From: Phoronis australis
Lineage: Eukaryota > Phoronida > Phoronidae
NCBI GenBank assembly: GCA_002633005.1
Contig: NMRA01000664.1
Span: 140,300-203,743 of the forward strand
Direction of reading: 5' to 3'
Length of the DNA: 63,444 nt
The notes below the pieces were generated by a model that saw only the letters and a program-made list of their open reading frames with translations, was not told the origin of the DNA and did not search any database. Made by a program: the position numbers and the translations under genes. Shown piece by piece: positions 1-60,250 of this stretch; the first letter of the stretch is position 1, and every line of letters begins with the position of its first letter.

Positions 1-804
1 TAGAGCGGGTTAAGTTCCAATTTCAGTCCGTTCACAGCTTCGCACAACATAACAAGGTCACATTTTCTTCGTCTATTCACAGTTATTCCACGACCCATCT
101 ACCATATCTTAAGTTGTTTTAACGTTTTAAGCGTAAAATTCACCATAAGAACTCCAGTAAGTTTTAGCGTGTGTAGCAAAGACTCGGGGCAAAACAAGAG
201 CAATATGGCGGATTTTGCCCCCTTTCCGGTGACGTCACAGTGACTAGCGAGAAACTCGCAAGTGAGCTATTTACTTACTATAAAAATAATTATTTATGTT
301 TCAGGGCTTGGAATGACCAATGACAAAAAACGCGTGGCTGCAGAGCGGTAGTATTTGTCGCCGCGCTTAACAATAACACGAGCCGCCATTGAAAATCACA
401 CCACGCTTTACCCAGATGCCCCGGCAATGTTGACAATTTACGTTCCTCCGAACCATAAAGAGCAACTTCTGCTTTCCGAGGTGAACGTCGTCTGCAACGC
501 CGTGGTAAGAAAGGATTTTGACGCGGAAATTTCACATCAAATCAGATTTTTTTACGCGGAAATATTATAAAAAAAGCGGAAAGCACATTTCAAAAACGCG
601 GAAATCCGCGTTTCCGCGGAAAATTCCAAGCCCTGATAAATAAAAGCTGTCAGAATCCATGTCTGCATTTTGGTAGTTGTGGGGATGTCTCAGTCCAAGT
701 TAAATGTTATTGACAGTGAACCCACCACAAAATTAATGTAGTAAATTATTGAAGGTTTGACCAAAATAGCATTTCTCTGTCGGGTGATAGTTCGGTTTTT
801 ATAC
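1..804. other. intron 3' of the last visible SYCP2 exon
   Basis: The exon at 805 ends in a GT donor at 803-804, so this stretch is intronic on the minus strand. It holds the MITE at 302-635. I found no further exon with a matching phase (one needing two leading bases); the remaining C-terminal exons are expected outside the window. Confidence 0.6.
302..635. mobile_element. Short non-autonomous DNA transposon (hAT-like MITE)
   Basis: The two ends are inverted copies: CAGGGCTTGGAAT at 302 and ATTCCAAGCCCTG ending at 635, with a 334-bp body and no transposase. The right half is rich in the motif CGCGGAAA. CAGGG-type ends are usual in hAT elements. An 8-bp target duplication is not clean (TTATGTTT on the left, ATAAATAA on the right), so the superfamily is inferred. 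Confidence 0.7.
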
Positions 805-49677
<48,873 letters not shown>

Positions 49678-49753
49678 CTAGAAGAAAATATTCAAACAAA
49701 GTGTCACAGTTTAACATCAGCTGCTATTTTACGTAATGGAGTTATGGTAACAC

Positions 49754-49827
49754 CTCTTCAATTCCCCATAAAAATAATCGCCAAAATTGCAATCTTAATT
49801 TTCCCAACACAGCTTCAAGCCAAGTTT
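49754..49827 (-). CDS. SYCP2: Possible 5'-most SYCP2 coding exon, boundaries uncertain
   Basis: An open minus-strand frame (ETWLEAVLGKLRLQFWRLFL then WGIEE) would join in phase to VALKAPQ across a 76-bp intron (donor GAG|GTGTTA, acceptor TGTGCTACATTAG). IEE-VALK resembles the human IDD-ALRK. A shorter version ending at GCT|GTGTTG (49811) also keeps phase. The donors are weak and there is no in-frame ATG in this exon. Confidence 0.35.
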
Positions 49828-51440
49828 CTAATGTAGCACATACAAATTCCACTTCTCCATCATATTTGGTGCAGATTTCAAAAGCATTCACACTTTGTCT
49901 GCATGAAAGCGATTGCGGAATACACGCCAACCTGGCTGGTGGACACCGACACAGTCTTAAGCACACAGTGAGTTTGGGGCACAGGCAATATTGAAACTTC
50001 TTTTGACTTATGCATAGAAGTAACAGACTGTAGATTCATTTGCCATGTTGGCCTTGGCTATATGCCTCAGGTTTGATACTATTTGTAGACTTTTATAACA
50101 AGAAGAAAAAAATGCATGTAACTATTTACTGTGTGTTTTTAACCCGTAAAATTTTGTCAGTCTTGATAGTGAAATAGGCTTGTGAGGCAAAATTTTCAAT
50201 TCAAAACCTCTTGACCTGATTTTCTAAGTTATGCCTGTATATTTGCTATCATGGAAAAAAGCAGCATTATGAAAACAGGTTTCTTTCCAATACAAAGAGT
50301 TACCATGGATACTGATTTATATACACAATTACATTACAGGTGAAGAAGGCACATCGCCACAAAATTGATTTATTTAACTCAGAAGTTGCCTAAGTCTGAA
50401 ATTGATCTACGGTTAAATCTCACCAATATAATTTGGACGAAAATAATTGCCAAAATTGCTTTTTTCTTTTTTCAAAGGCTTGTACATTGTTATGAATGCC
50501 CAGTAATTCTCTGAGTCATTATCAAATGATACCTTATGGTAAAGATCTTTTAAAACTTTGCATTTACTTCAGGGTGTTATTCAGCATTATTGAAAAATGA
50601 AAGCACTCGGAGAAGCAACACTTGGCAAAATCCAATGAAAATTTAGAGGGGAGGTAGATGACAAAACCAAGAACACCGACTGACCCCGACACCTATCATA
50701 TAATCACAATGATAAACCATTAAAAGTGCATTGAGGAATAAGTCACAAAAAATCTTGAATAACTCAAGAACAATTACACACTGCAGCTAGAAAGCCCTTG
50801 TGGTGATCTATAATTTCATAACAGATTCATAACATGTAACGATTGTGATAGCATCTCAGGGGTTACAGGGACTACAAACTTGACACGCTTTTATCAGTGA
50901 CTTACTCACTCGGCTGTGGGGGCAATAAACATGATGATTACACCTGGTCTGGCAATGGAACTACTTTTAAGTGAACGGTGACATGCCTTGAACGTCAACA
51001 CAACATTCATATATGAAACTTTTTTTTGTGGCATTAAGTTTATACCGTACAGCCTTTTTTCAACAAGTCTATTTAGTTAACCCAATATATACAGAATTAG
51101 AAGGTTCAGGAAAAGCATAATCGAGTCACATTATAACGTACCTGTCGTTTATAACGTTTGGTCGCTCCAATATACTATTTCTCCAATTCGTTAACGAACA
51201 CGGATACAGAACTTGTAACACATGCGTGTTTGTGGATGGTATAACCAGCAAATATCTATGTCGCGGTCAAACCACCGTTCAGCATTGATCGTAAGGTGAT
51301 GGTCTTAAAAATTTCACGATAATTCTCATGAAAAATACATGGAATTTTGAAGCAAAAACTCTGTAAATTTTCAACAATTTTATCGTCATTTTTTGTCCAA
51401 CTTCTTTCTGGATTTTCGCCATGACTTCCAACAAAAATCG
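49828..51440. other. Upstream region with dispersed repeats
   Basis: 50838-50970 repeats the element of 45700-45850 (ACTTGACACGCTTTTATCAG, GGGGGCAATAAACATGATGA). Otherwise AT-rich with no recognised gene or promoter. Confidence 0.45.
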
Positions 51441-53147
51441 TTAAAGGAGAATGCCACCCGATTTAGTTAGTCTTTTTTACCGTCTTAATCGGTCTATATC
51501 CACATCACCTCTTATACGGTCGACCTCACCTTTCTGAGAGATGTCGCGTTAACCTGTGAGGAAGATGAGAAATGACGCAGCGACGTCAATGGTTCGTCTT
51601 CAGAGTGAATGCCGCTATATTGTAGTGCATCGTTCCCGCTTGCCAAACTATGAAGCTGCGAAGAAAGCGGGTATATAGTTTTTTTCGAATTCCTCGAGAG
51701 CCCGAAATACTTAGGAAGTGGCTCGCGGTTGTGAAGAATGAAAGGTACACTGTAAATAGCAAGTATGAGGCCGTGAAACATCTCCGTGTCTGTGGCCGGC
51801 ATTTTATCGACAAGTGATTTTTCTGACGAATTCCGGCTTACCAAAGAACTATCCATACGTTCCGTTGCCTGTGCATGTTCATGGCACCTCTCTAGTATTT
51901 CTTGATCAGTGTATTCCAGTTCGAACTGATGGCTGTGAAACCTAACAATCCGACCCGTAAAGTCTTCGTCGGATGAGGTCTTGACTAAGTCGGGATTGGC
52001 ACTGGGCGAGTTGCCATGTAGATGTTTATTATTCTGCGTACTGTTTCAAAATGAATTATTCTCATCCTAACCAATGCTTCTATGAAACTGAAACAAAGTC
52101 TGTCTCATTAGATACTGGCAATTTGTAATGCTTTGCAGTATTCGGAAGTGCAAATGTTGAGAAGCCAGCAATGGCCACTGCATTACCACCGGGCTTTTGA
52201 TGCCGGCAATAAAGGTAATTGACCGGGCACCGACGTGAGCGCATGCTAATTCTGTGTTTGCTGACAGAAAGCTGCAGTTGTGAAACAATTACTCGATTTT
52301 ATATGCTATGGTCACATGTTAGGGGAATCTTTATTTAAAATACAAATACCTTATTCAAACCATTGTTTACTGTACAAACTTTGTCCTGACGGTCTGTCGA
52401 ACTCGGGGAACCCGACTTCACGGCCCCCGACAAGTAAGTAGATTTTCAGTTTCGTGGCTAATTCACATAAATAATTATGTGCACATTATTTCTTTGGTTC
52501 ATTTTTATAGTCTTTTTGTGACTGGGGGTTTAGTTTCCAACTCAAGCTGGTTTATGTTCTTGCCAGTCCCGACAACTGCGACGGGCGTGATCGGGTTCCG
52601 AGCCACTGGCTGGGATAATGAGTCAGTATGCCCGTGACGCGCCTGATCGGGTTGCGAGTCACTGGCCGGGAGAACTCTGTGTTTAGAACTCAAAAAATCA
52701 CAAGCCTAAACAACACAGATCTAGGTTCTCCTGTCTATATTTCACAGAAGAATACTTCGAATTTATCTCCGAACAGACCCCACTCTTGCTGCGTACTTTG
52801 GTAAATTGGCCTGCCGAACTTTGTAAGCTACGGTGTGTCCACATACCAGTAAATCCGAATCAGCAAAATAAAACAACACGTGTTGATAAGACCTCGGTGT
52901 ATTTTTAAGGGTTTTACATCAAAGTTCGATTATTTACTGGTGTTAAACGATGAATTCAAGCAATAAGCTGACACCACCAGTAACCCGTGTCGTGAACTGC
53001 TGAACAGACTGCCAATGACATCATTGGATAATTTCAACACTTCCGTCTGCCGTCAGGTAACGCAACCGAGCGTGCCGTTATCGAGTAGAACTACTCGATC
53101 TAAATTGATACAAAATAGGTTGTTCTTTGGGTGGCATTCTCCTTTAA
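51441..53147. mobile_element. Kolobok-type DNA transposon remnant with TTAA duplication
   Basis: TTAA at 51441-51444 and again at 53144-53147 flank a 1,699-bp body whose ends are inverted copies: AGGAGAATGCCACCC and GGGTGGCATTCTCCT. A TTAA target duplication and a THAP-finger transposase are the traits of the Kolobok superfamily, and a THAP-like frame lies near the left end (51626-51817). Most of the transposase is gone, so this is a dead or non-autonomous copy. Confidence 0.8.
51626..51817 (+). pseudogene. Truncated THAP zinc-finger of the Kolobok element
   Basis: The plus-strand frame reads CIVPACQT, then VYSFFRIPREPE, RKWLAVVKNERY and VCGRHFIDK before a stop; it is also preceded directly by a TAG. 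The spacing C-x4-C...FxxFP-like...W...C-x2-HF is that of the DNA-binding C2CH THAP domain. It has no start codon and stops after 64 codons: a broken remnant of the transposase N terminus. Confidence 0.65.
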
Positions 53148-53229
53148 CTCTTGAAATTAGCGTTGATTTTCATCGGGATTTTTGCTTTACGACAAAAACG
53201 TAACTATGTGCACGATGGTCACCTGTTGC

Positions 53230-53266
<37 letters not shown>
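53230..53266. repeat. (ATT)n microsatellite
   Basis: About 12 uninterrupted ATT units. Confidence 0.95.
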
Positions 53267-53426
53267 GTGATATTTAAAATGAGGGTGGCCTCTTCAGTGA
53301 TAGCACTGCTTTCCAAGAGGGCCCTCATTTTGAAACCTAAAAAAATGACGAAATTTTACAGTTCACACACGATCTCACAACACCTATGAGAACAGATTAC
53401 TTAGAATACTGTGACACTGTGTAAAT

Positions 53427-53518
53427 TTAGATTCATAAATTCGTGAAATTCAGATTCATAAATTCGTGAAATTCAGATTCATAAATTCGTGAAATTCAGA
53501 TTCATAAATTCGTGAAAC
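53427..53518. repeat. 23-bp minisatellite, four copies
   Basis: The unit AGATTCATAAATTCGTGAAA (20 of its 23 bases) repeats four times almost perfectly. It is not a CRISPR array: there are no distinct spacers between copies. Confidence 0.92.
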
Positions 53519-55113
53519 TTGTTACGTTCTCAGGAATTTCAACTTCAGTTTATCGATATTCCACGCTAATTTGCGTGTATTTACTTTGAAATTATAACTG
53601 TAAATGAAATTCTTAACAGACATAATATTAAATTCAAAACAAAGGAAACCGCTTTACCACGTAGTAATACTAAAAGTTATTTCAAACTCGGCTGATCTGA
53701 CCAAAGCGACCTCAGCTAAAACTTCACCGATATTTATGGAGACAGCAAGTACGGAGGTCAAAATTTTATGAAGATTTTGAATTTTTTATTAGTTAAATCC
53801 ATCAGGTGAGCAAAAAAAGTGAAGACAGACGTGTTGTTTCGTTAGGCAACTGTTATCTTAACGCTACCAACTAATGTGTATTAGCGTGAAATCACGTGTT
53901 ACTGGCCAAAAAAAGGCATGTGGCTAATACTCAGGAATTTCGACCGACGCGAAAATAAGGGGAGGATTTTCGGGGTGGTCTATCACGACCAAAACACGTT
54001 ATGTTTGAGAAGTTTCGGTCAATAAGGATCGTGGAGCTAGAGCTTCACAAGCACTATTCGAAAAATGGCCATCACAGTGCCATCTTACATCCAAACATTT
54101 CGCCCACAAACCAGAAACAATAAGGCTTCAAGCTATTCACAATACTCGTTTCGCATAAATTCTGCCCTGATTGGATAAGAAATGCGACTTGTAGTATGGG
54201 AAGAAAGAAAGAAACAAACAAATTTAATGACAAAGTAAGACTTGGCAAAATTTCACTGACTTCGCCAACTAATAAAATTTCATTTATCAGCTAATTGTCC
54301 CAAATTGGTGAGATTTAACAGTGATTACCACTGTGCAGGTTGTCCTTAAGACAAACATTATGTTCAAGAAATTAAATTACAGAATGCATCTTCACAGCTT
54401 CTCGGCAGCTTAAGATGGCTGAAATAATTACAGGTGAAATAATTACAGGTACGTCATCAAAAACCTGTAGCTTGTTTGCACATTACCTACCATAATAGGA
54501 TTCTTGCTTTTCTCCTTCATCTTATTCTCATTTCTAGAAAACAAGAAGCAACCGTGGCCAGGCACATACATAGGTGAATTCAGGGTTGGCAGCAGGGCCA
54601 CCCGGGCCTGTACTCTGAAGCCATATGCGAAAAGAAAATACACCATTCACTATAGTTGTCAACATTCCAAAAAACAGGACAACGGTGATGGTTGGGATCT
54701 AGGGGGGACACTCACCACAAAGTACTATTTTTAAAAATTGGTGAGCACCATAATTGCTGGATTACATGAGCTTATCAAATGAATGCAGGCAATGACGAGC
54801 GCTGTAGTATGTAAACATTAGTTTGCCAACTATCTCCCTTTGCTATTGCAGATAAACTGCCAACGACACCGCTCTTACCCGAGTTCTCGATAACCCAAAA
54901 ACCGGGAGCCTCACCCCACAGGGCAGGGGTGTCACATATCAAAAAAGGGTCACTCTGATGACATGGAGTGTGGTGGGACATGGGACACAGAGGGACAATG
55001 TCAACAATGCATTAGCTGTTTCGCTTTGGGAGACTAAAATAGGCTGCATCCCCACTCCCGAAATATCTTTGATCTGCAGACTGTCACGATATATCCAGCC
55101 CTGGCGCGAGCAG
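53519..55113. other. Upstream non-coding region with repeat pieces
   Basis: 53890-54005 matches the right part of the repeat at 45870-46010 (TCAGGAATTTCGACCGACGC, GGTCTATCACGACCAAAACA). 54487-54533 has exon-like signals on the minus strand (see separate entry). The rest is unassigned. Confidence 0.4.
54487..54533 (-). CDS. Weak candidate for the SYCP2 start exon
   Basis: 47 bases between acceptor TTGTTTTCTAG and donor GTAG|GTAATG. One frame is open and contains ATGs (MKEKSKNPIMV). It ends in phase 1, which would suit the exon at 49827. Intergenic distance, small size and lack of any motif make this only a possibility. Confidence 0.2.
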
Positions 55114-55320
55114 TATAACAAGAGCAACACAGTGCGTTGAAATGCGCCCACAACTGCACCGCAATCGGTACACTGCTTCTAGGGGTGTATATTTGTATCA
55201 TAAGAAATGGCCATTAGATGGCACAGAATACATCAAAAATGAAAAGGTGTCATCTCTCAAAACTATTTGCCAAATTTCATGAAAATTCATCTTAAAGTCC
55301 TAGAAGCACACGTTTTTAAC
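55114..55320. repeat. ATAACAAGAGC-type dispersed repeat, copy C (short)
   Basis: Begins TATAACAAGAGCAACACAGT and continues GTTGAAATGCGCCCACAACT, matching the heads of the other copies, with an ATGGCCATTAGATGGCACAG motif. Only the head is present. Confidence 0.75.
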
Positions 55321-57690
55321 CCTTAAATGGTTAGAAGACATTGTAAAGAACCACGCAGTACTTATCCCGCTAACCAATACAAAATCCATAGTCAAAGAAA
55401 GTTTAAAAACTCGTTACGATTCCGACCCAAAGATCACACCCCCATTTTGAACTAACCGTGAACCCAGAAGTACAATTCATTCAGGAACCCAGGCTTAGTA
55501 TACGCCGGCTGCGTGACTGGAGCAGTGTCTGTTACCGGCCTGCAACCTCCAGGGATAAAGTAATCGCCAGCGGACCTCAACTTTTATAAAACCTGAGAAG
55601 AGGGACAATTTGTACTGAAAATGTTGACAAAATGTGGCAAAATAAATTTTAAAAGAAATTATTTGCCGGGGTCGAAGCTGCAGCCGTTGACCCAATGCAG
55701 ACCGATCGAGACCACTAGCACTGACTAAAGACGAAGGCACGCCGTCCCCAGATGTTTTATCGGAATAACTGGTTCAAATCATGAATGCCGTATACATACA
55801 AAGATAGTTTCCGACACTTAAAGTTACGGACTAGTAACAGTCCTGCGGCAACAATTGAATAGCAACCGGGGCCGGGTTTAATTAACTCTGGTAATCAAAC
55901 AGGATAAACGGAACGAGTATGCAACATCAAATTACTGAATAAAATTGCTATACAGTTAGAATATCCTGACAGTTAAACTTGCGAAAATATGGAAAATAAA
56001 TTAAATTTAACCTCGTCGTCTACAAGACCTAAGTTCGTTCTCTCTATTTTTTCCCACCCCCCATCCCGGGTGTCTGTTCCACTTTTTTCTTTTGCTCATA
56101 TACACTACCTGTTACGTATTTTCAATTTTTGTGTTCATGTTCTGTACTTTTTCTTTAGGCCCTTCAGGCAGTTCTTTTGTTTTGGTTCCCTCTTTCAGGG
56201 CTATTCATTGTACACCCCGGTGGGCGTTTTCTCCATGCCCATCTTGCAGAGTCTTATTTAGTTTTATATATTTACGTCATAATAAAGGACAATACTCGCA
56301 ATCCTCCTCTTGTTTTACTCTGCAACATAGCTCGTGGCATACCCCGGGCAAAATAGATTACGATAAATTTAGACGCGACTTCGCTACAGCCGGGCAGCTG
56401 ACTGCTAAGAGCGGGAACACCATTTGTGGCGAAATAACTTCAGGTAGAAAACTTGCCATGATGCCAAATGATAGTATTAATGAGTTTAAAGTAAAAGGAA
56501 TAATTCCCACTTAGCCAGAAACTGTGGTATACGCTGCTAGCCGGCGGAGCCGGACCGCCTGGCCTCGGCCGCAGCACGGACAGTGTGCTCCGCGGGTCAA
56601 GATGAAAACATTAATTAGCTACTCGGCCCTGAATGAATGAAATTCCTGTGACAAAGAGATTAAAAAAATACTGCGTCATGCTCCTAACACTGTAATATTT
56701 TCCCATCGCCGACATTCAGCTCATTGACTAAAATTCACTACACTCCCACCGCCCCGGTTTGCAACGGAGGTATATATTGTAAGTTTGTTTTTGCGAGGTT
56801 TGAAAATATATTTTCTCTGATAATTGAAAATCAAAGCCAATTTAGCAAGTGATTGTTTTCCCGGCGAAAAGTCACGGCAACTGCAGGCCACGGCCAGGAA
56901 TTACCGCCGGTTATTGTGTTCTGGCAGAAAAATCAAGCACAGAAGTGGAGCTCACTGTTTTGAGATAAAACTTGTTTTTGTTTGTCAAAACATCGCCATA
57001 TCTGGGTGTTTTTTTTTTCTATTTTACATTTCAACAGCCAGTAAAGCCGGTGCCGATTTGCTGCCAATTACGCACTGCGCTCACACGTCTGGGTGGTCAT
57101 CGTGAAACGGTAACTGCTCACTTCAGGCTGGTACTTTGCATCAATTTCACGATTATGGCGATAAAGATAAGACATTTGTTGATCAAGAAATTTTTTTTCC
57201 TCTAATTTACTACCTAAACGGGTACTGTTGCTAATTTGACGTTCCCTCGCCATGAGTCAGGGCTGATCCACAGCCGAGCGTTGGCTATGCTGGAGATTTT
57301 GCGATGGTACTTCACAAACAGGTGATTATGCGTTAAATACCATTCGTCATATGCAGAGAACAGGTAAAATTAGGACAATAAACAATCAAGTTTGTATAAA
57401 AAGAACCAAATTGGGAATCAAAAACAACCAACCAAAGTAACAACACATTTACACTAACGGTGATGTCAATACGTTTTCAAGGACAACATGGCTGGCACTC
57501 AGGAATCGTTCCAGAACTGACACACAGAACTCAGGTCACGGAAATAGGGAATAGTCGACGATTTTCCGATCTCCGCCGACTGGAAGCACAAAATTGTGCT
57601 AATTAGGCTTTTAGTTTGATAAGAGAAAGGATGTGAACATTTTGCCCTGTTACATATTACTTAATTTGGTATGTATTTTTCAGCTTTTGA
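55321..57690. other. Non-coding region with a LINE-tail-like segment
   Basis: 56040-56290 is pyrimidine-rich and ends TACGTCATAATAAAGGACAA, like the 3' tail of a non-LTR retrotransposon. A short GC-rich stretch at 56530-56600 is notable but has no recognised gene. No host exon recognised. Confidence 0.4.
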
Positions 57691-57699
57691 ACTAGAATG

Positions 57700-59240
57700 C
57701 CCTTTGAGATAAGGACTTTAAGAACTCTAAAGATACAAAGGCAAACATAAACCTGAAACTGCCAATAGGAACCTCAGAGGTAGCTGAATCTGTCTGCCCT
57801 CGAGTTAATTGGAATGCAATTGCAAAATTTTGAAAACATCTTGTAAGAGGTTTTAAGGAGGCACAGCTGTAGATGCAAAAAAAACATCACTAGGGGGCAC
57901 CACAGTGATTGGACCTGTTTGAAAACCCATGTCAGATATGTTCTTGTCAGAAGGAACATATCTGCCAAATTTCACAATAGTCCTCTGTGCAGTTTGGCAG
58001 ATACAGAAACAGACGAATAAAAACAGACTAAAAAGTAATTAAAATGGCCACTAGTTGGTGTAAAATACGTCAAATTCATCACAAAAAGGAAAGATGCTGT
58101 TGTCTCCATAATAGAAATTTGTTTACCAAATATCCTGAAAAAGCATCTAGGAACTCTGAACTTCTAGTTAGAGAGGCAAAATTGTCAAGGAGCACTGCTG
58201 TAGTTGAATTGGTCTGAATCTCGCTGTCATCATAGGAACACACAAAGATACAGTTGTGGACGCAAAAAAATAAAATTGCCACTAGGGGGTGCCAGAGTAG
58301 TCGAATACGTCCGAAAATCAGAACGTCAGCCTCATTCTTCTCATCAGGAACACATGCGTCCGAAAATGAGAAGCATCGTCTCCATAATAGAATCTTATTT
58401 GCAAAATTGCATCATAATAACAGTGGCTGCTTCATGTCAAATCTATCTGAAAACGGGCACCTGTCATCATTTCTTTAATAGACACCTATTTGTTAAATTT
58501 CGTAAAACTCTGTCAAGGAGTTTCAAAGATACAGAGGACAACAAAAAAATAAAATTGCTACTATAGGGGGCACAGCAGCAGTCTGATCCATCCAAATGTT
58601 TTCACTGCCCGTTATCAACTTCATATAAATACACTTGCCAAATTAAATAAAGATCCTGCAGAGGGCTGGAGAGATGCAGCCATAGATGCAAAAAATGCCA
58701 CTAGGAGGTGCCACAGTAGAACGAGTAGTCCTAAAATCATTATCAGCCGTCCTGTTAACAGTAGAAACGTGAACGCCAATATCCAAAATCATAATTTGAG
58801 TGGTTTGGTTGATAGAAGGGAGGATGCCAAAAACAGACAACAGTAAAAGTGGCCACTAGATGGTGGCGCAAAATATGTCAAATCCATACGAAAACGAGAA
58901 CATGTCACCAGTTTTTTAATAGAAAGCTACTTACCAAATCTCATAAAAATCCGTCAAGGAACTTCAAAAAAACAGAGGAAAACAGAAAAAATGAAATTGT
59001 GAGTAGGGGGCACTGAGCATTCGTCGGATCCATCCGAAAGTTGTAGTCGTTCATTGTCAGCTTCATAATGTCAAGTTTAACAAAGATCCTGCAGAGGGTT
59101 TAGGAGATACAGCCATGGGCACAAAGAAAGCAAAACTGCAACCAGGAGGTGCCACAGTACTCAAAGTTGTTGGAAAATCATCGTCGGCCATCCGCTTTGA
59201 ACTGGGACAGATGGACAGGGATGACGGCACAATGCGCCCA
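57700..59240. repeat. ATAACAAGAGC-family repeat, copy D (headless, long)
   Basis: No clear head, but the same internal blocks: TGGCCACTAGTTGGTG (58044), GCCACTAGGGGGTGCC (58277), GGCCACTAGATGGTGGCG (58850), and repeated 'atcctgcagagggtttaggagatacagcc' blocks. It ends with GATGACGGCACAATGCGCCC. Confidence 0.7.
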
Positions 59241-59395
59241 TATATTTTCATGGCCAATTGCGAATTTGGGCAACTGAACTTAGGACTGTTCGAAAAAATT
59301 TCGATGACGGGAGTATTTGTTGAGTTGGAAGGATTATTAAAGACACCTGAGGTGTCCCTCTATGCACAAAAGGTACTTAATTAGCAACATGACTC

Positions 59396-59530
59396 ATGTT
59401 GTGACACGTGACTTCCGGGTGACATACAGCCACATCAAGTCTATCTAAATAGCTTTCCAAGTGACAATTGCCTCTTGGCTGAACGATTTGGATCCTCGGC
59501 TCCCACACGTGCAACCCGGGTGCCAGTCTC
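59396..59530. repeat. Direct repeat, left copy
   Basis: Shares TGTGACACGTGACTTCCGGG, CAAGTGACAATTGCCTCTTG and GCTGAACGATTTGG with 60144-60250. Same orientation, about 750 bp apart; possibly two insertions of one element or flanks of a larger one. Confidence 0.7.
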
Positions 59531-60143
59531 GGTGTCGGCAAAATTTTTAACATTGGCGCCCACATAAGACAACTCCTACACTAAGCGTGCCTAAGTCAGA
59601 TTGTGACTAACCCGTCCTAATCCATTCACAAATTAATGCTCATGGGTTATAGCCATGACGCTGAATAAAGTGTATTCGCCAATTTCTCTTATAATGCATC
59701 GATTTTAAAAAATTCAAAGACGGCTATTAGTCATATTGGTCATTCGCCTTACTAATTGTTCGTTTTTTGACTTTGACTTGTACGCTAAACAGGCGTGTTG
59801 GTTTACGACCGCAAGTATCTCATTCAACACGCTCAGCCAAGCCCATGCATGAATTAAGCGACTAGCTCACTTCAATCCATGTGCCATCAACCCTTTGATG
59901 CGCCGAGGAATTTGATGGATACTTTGGGGTAAACAGTGAACGCTTTCTCGTCCACTGACTTGCATGCAAATCCTCTTAGTGAATTTGCCTAATGAACAAC
60001 GGCAGAGACCACACCCGGACGGGATGTCAGCACTTGTCTTGGGGCAGTTCAAACTCATGCTCCAACAGCGGCAGTGGAAATCCAGACCAGAGATGTGGCC
60101 GACATGGGGGAAAGGCAGCATGCTTGATCCGTAGAGAGGTTGT

Positions 60144-60250
60144 GTTGTGACACGTGACTTCCGGGTGTGACGTAAGGCTTTCCAAGTGACAATTGCCTCT
60201 TGGCTGAACGGTTTGGATGCTTGGCACTCACACGTGCAACCCAGGTTGAA
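60144..60250. repeat. Direct repeat, right copy
   Basis: Second copy of the segment at 59396-59530, missing an internal piece of about 25 bp. Confidence 0.7.

Noticed and set aside
51512-51856. 114-codon minus-strand frame in the Kolobok element
   Set aside because: The THAP-like coding signal is on the plus strand; the minus frame has no transposase motif.
53427-53518. Possible CRISPR-like array
   Set aside because: Units are head-to-tail without unique spacers and the genome is eukaryotic; it is a minisatellite.
56530-56600. GC-rich patch as a CpG-type promoter for SYCP2
   Set aside because: Too short and too far from the first credible exon, with no transcript-start evidence.
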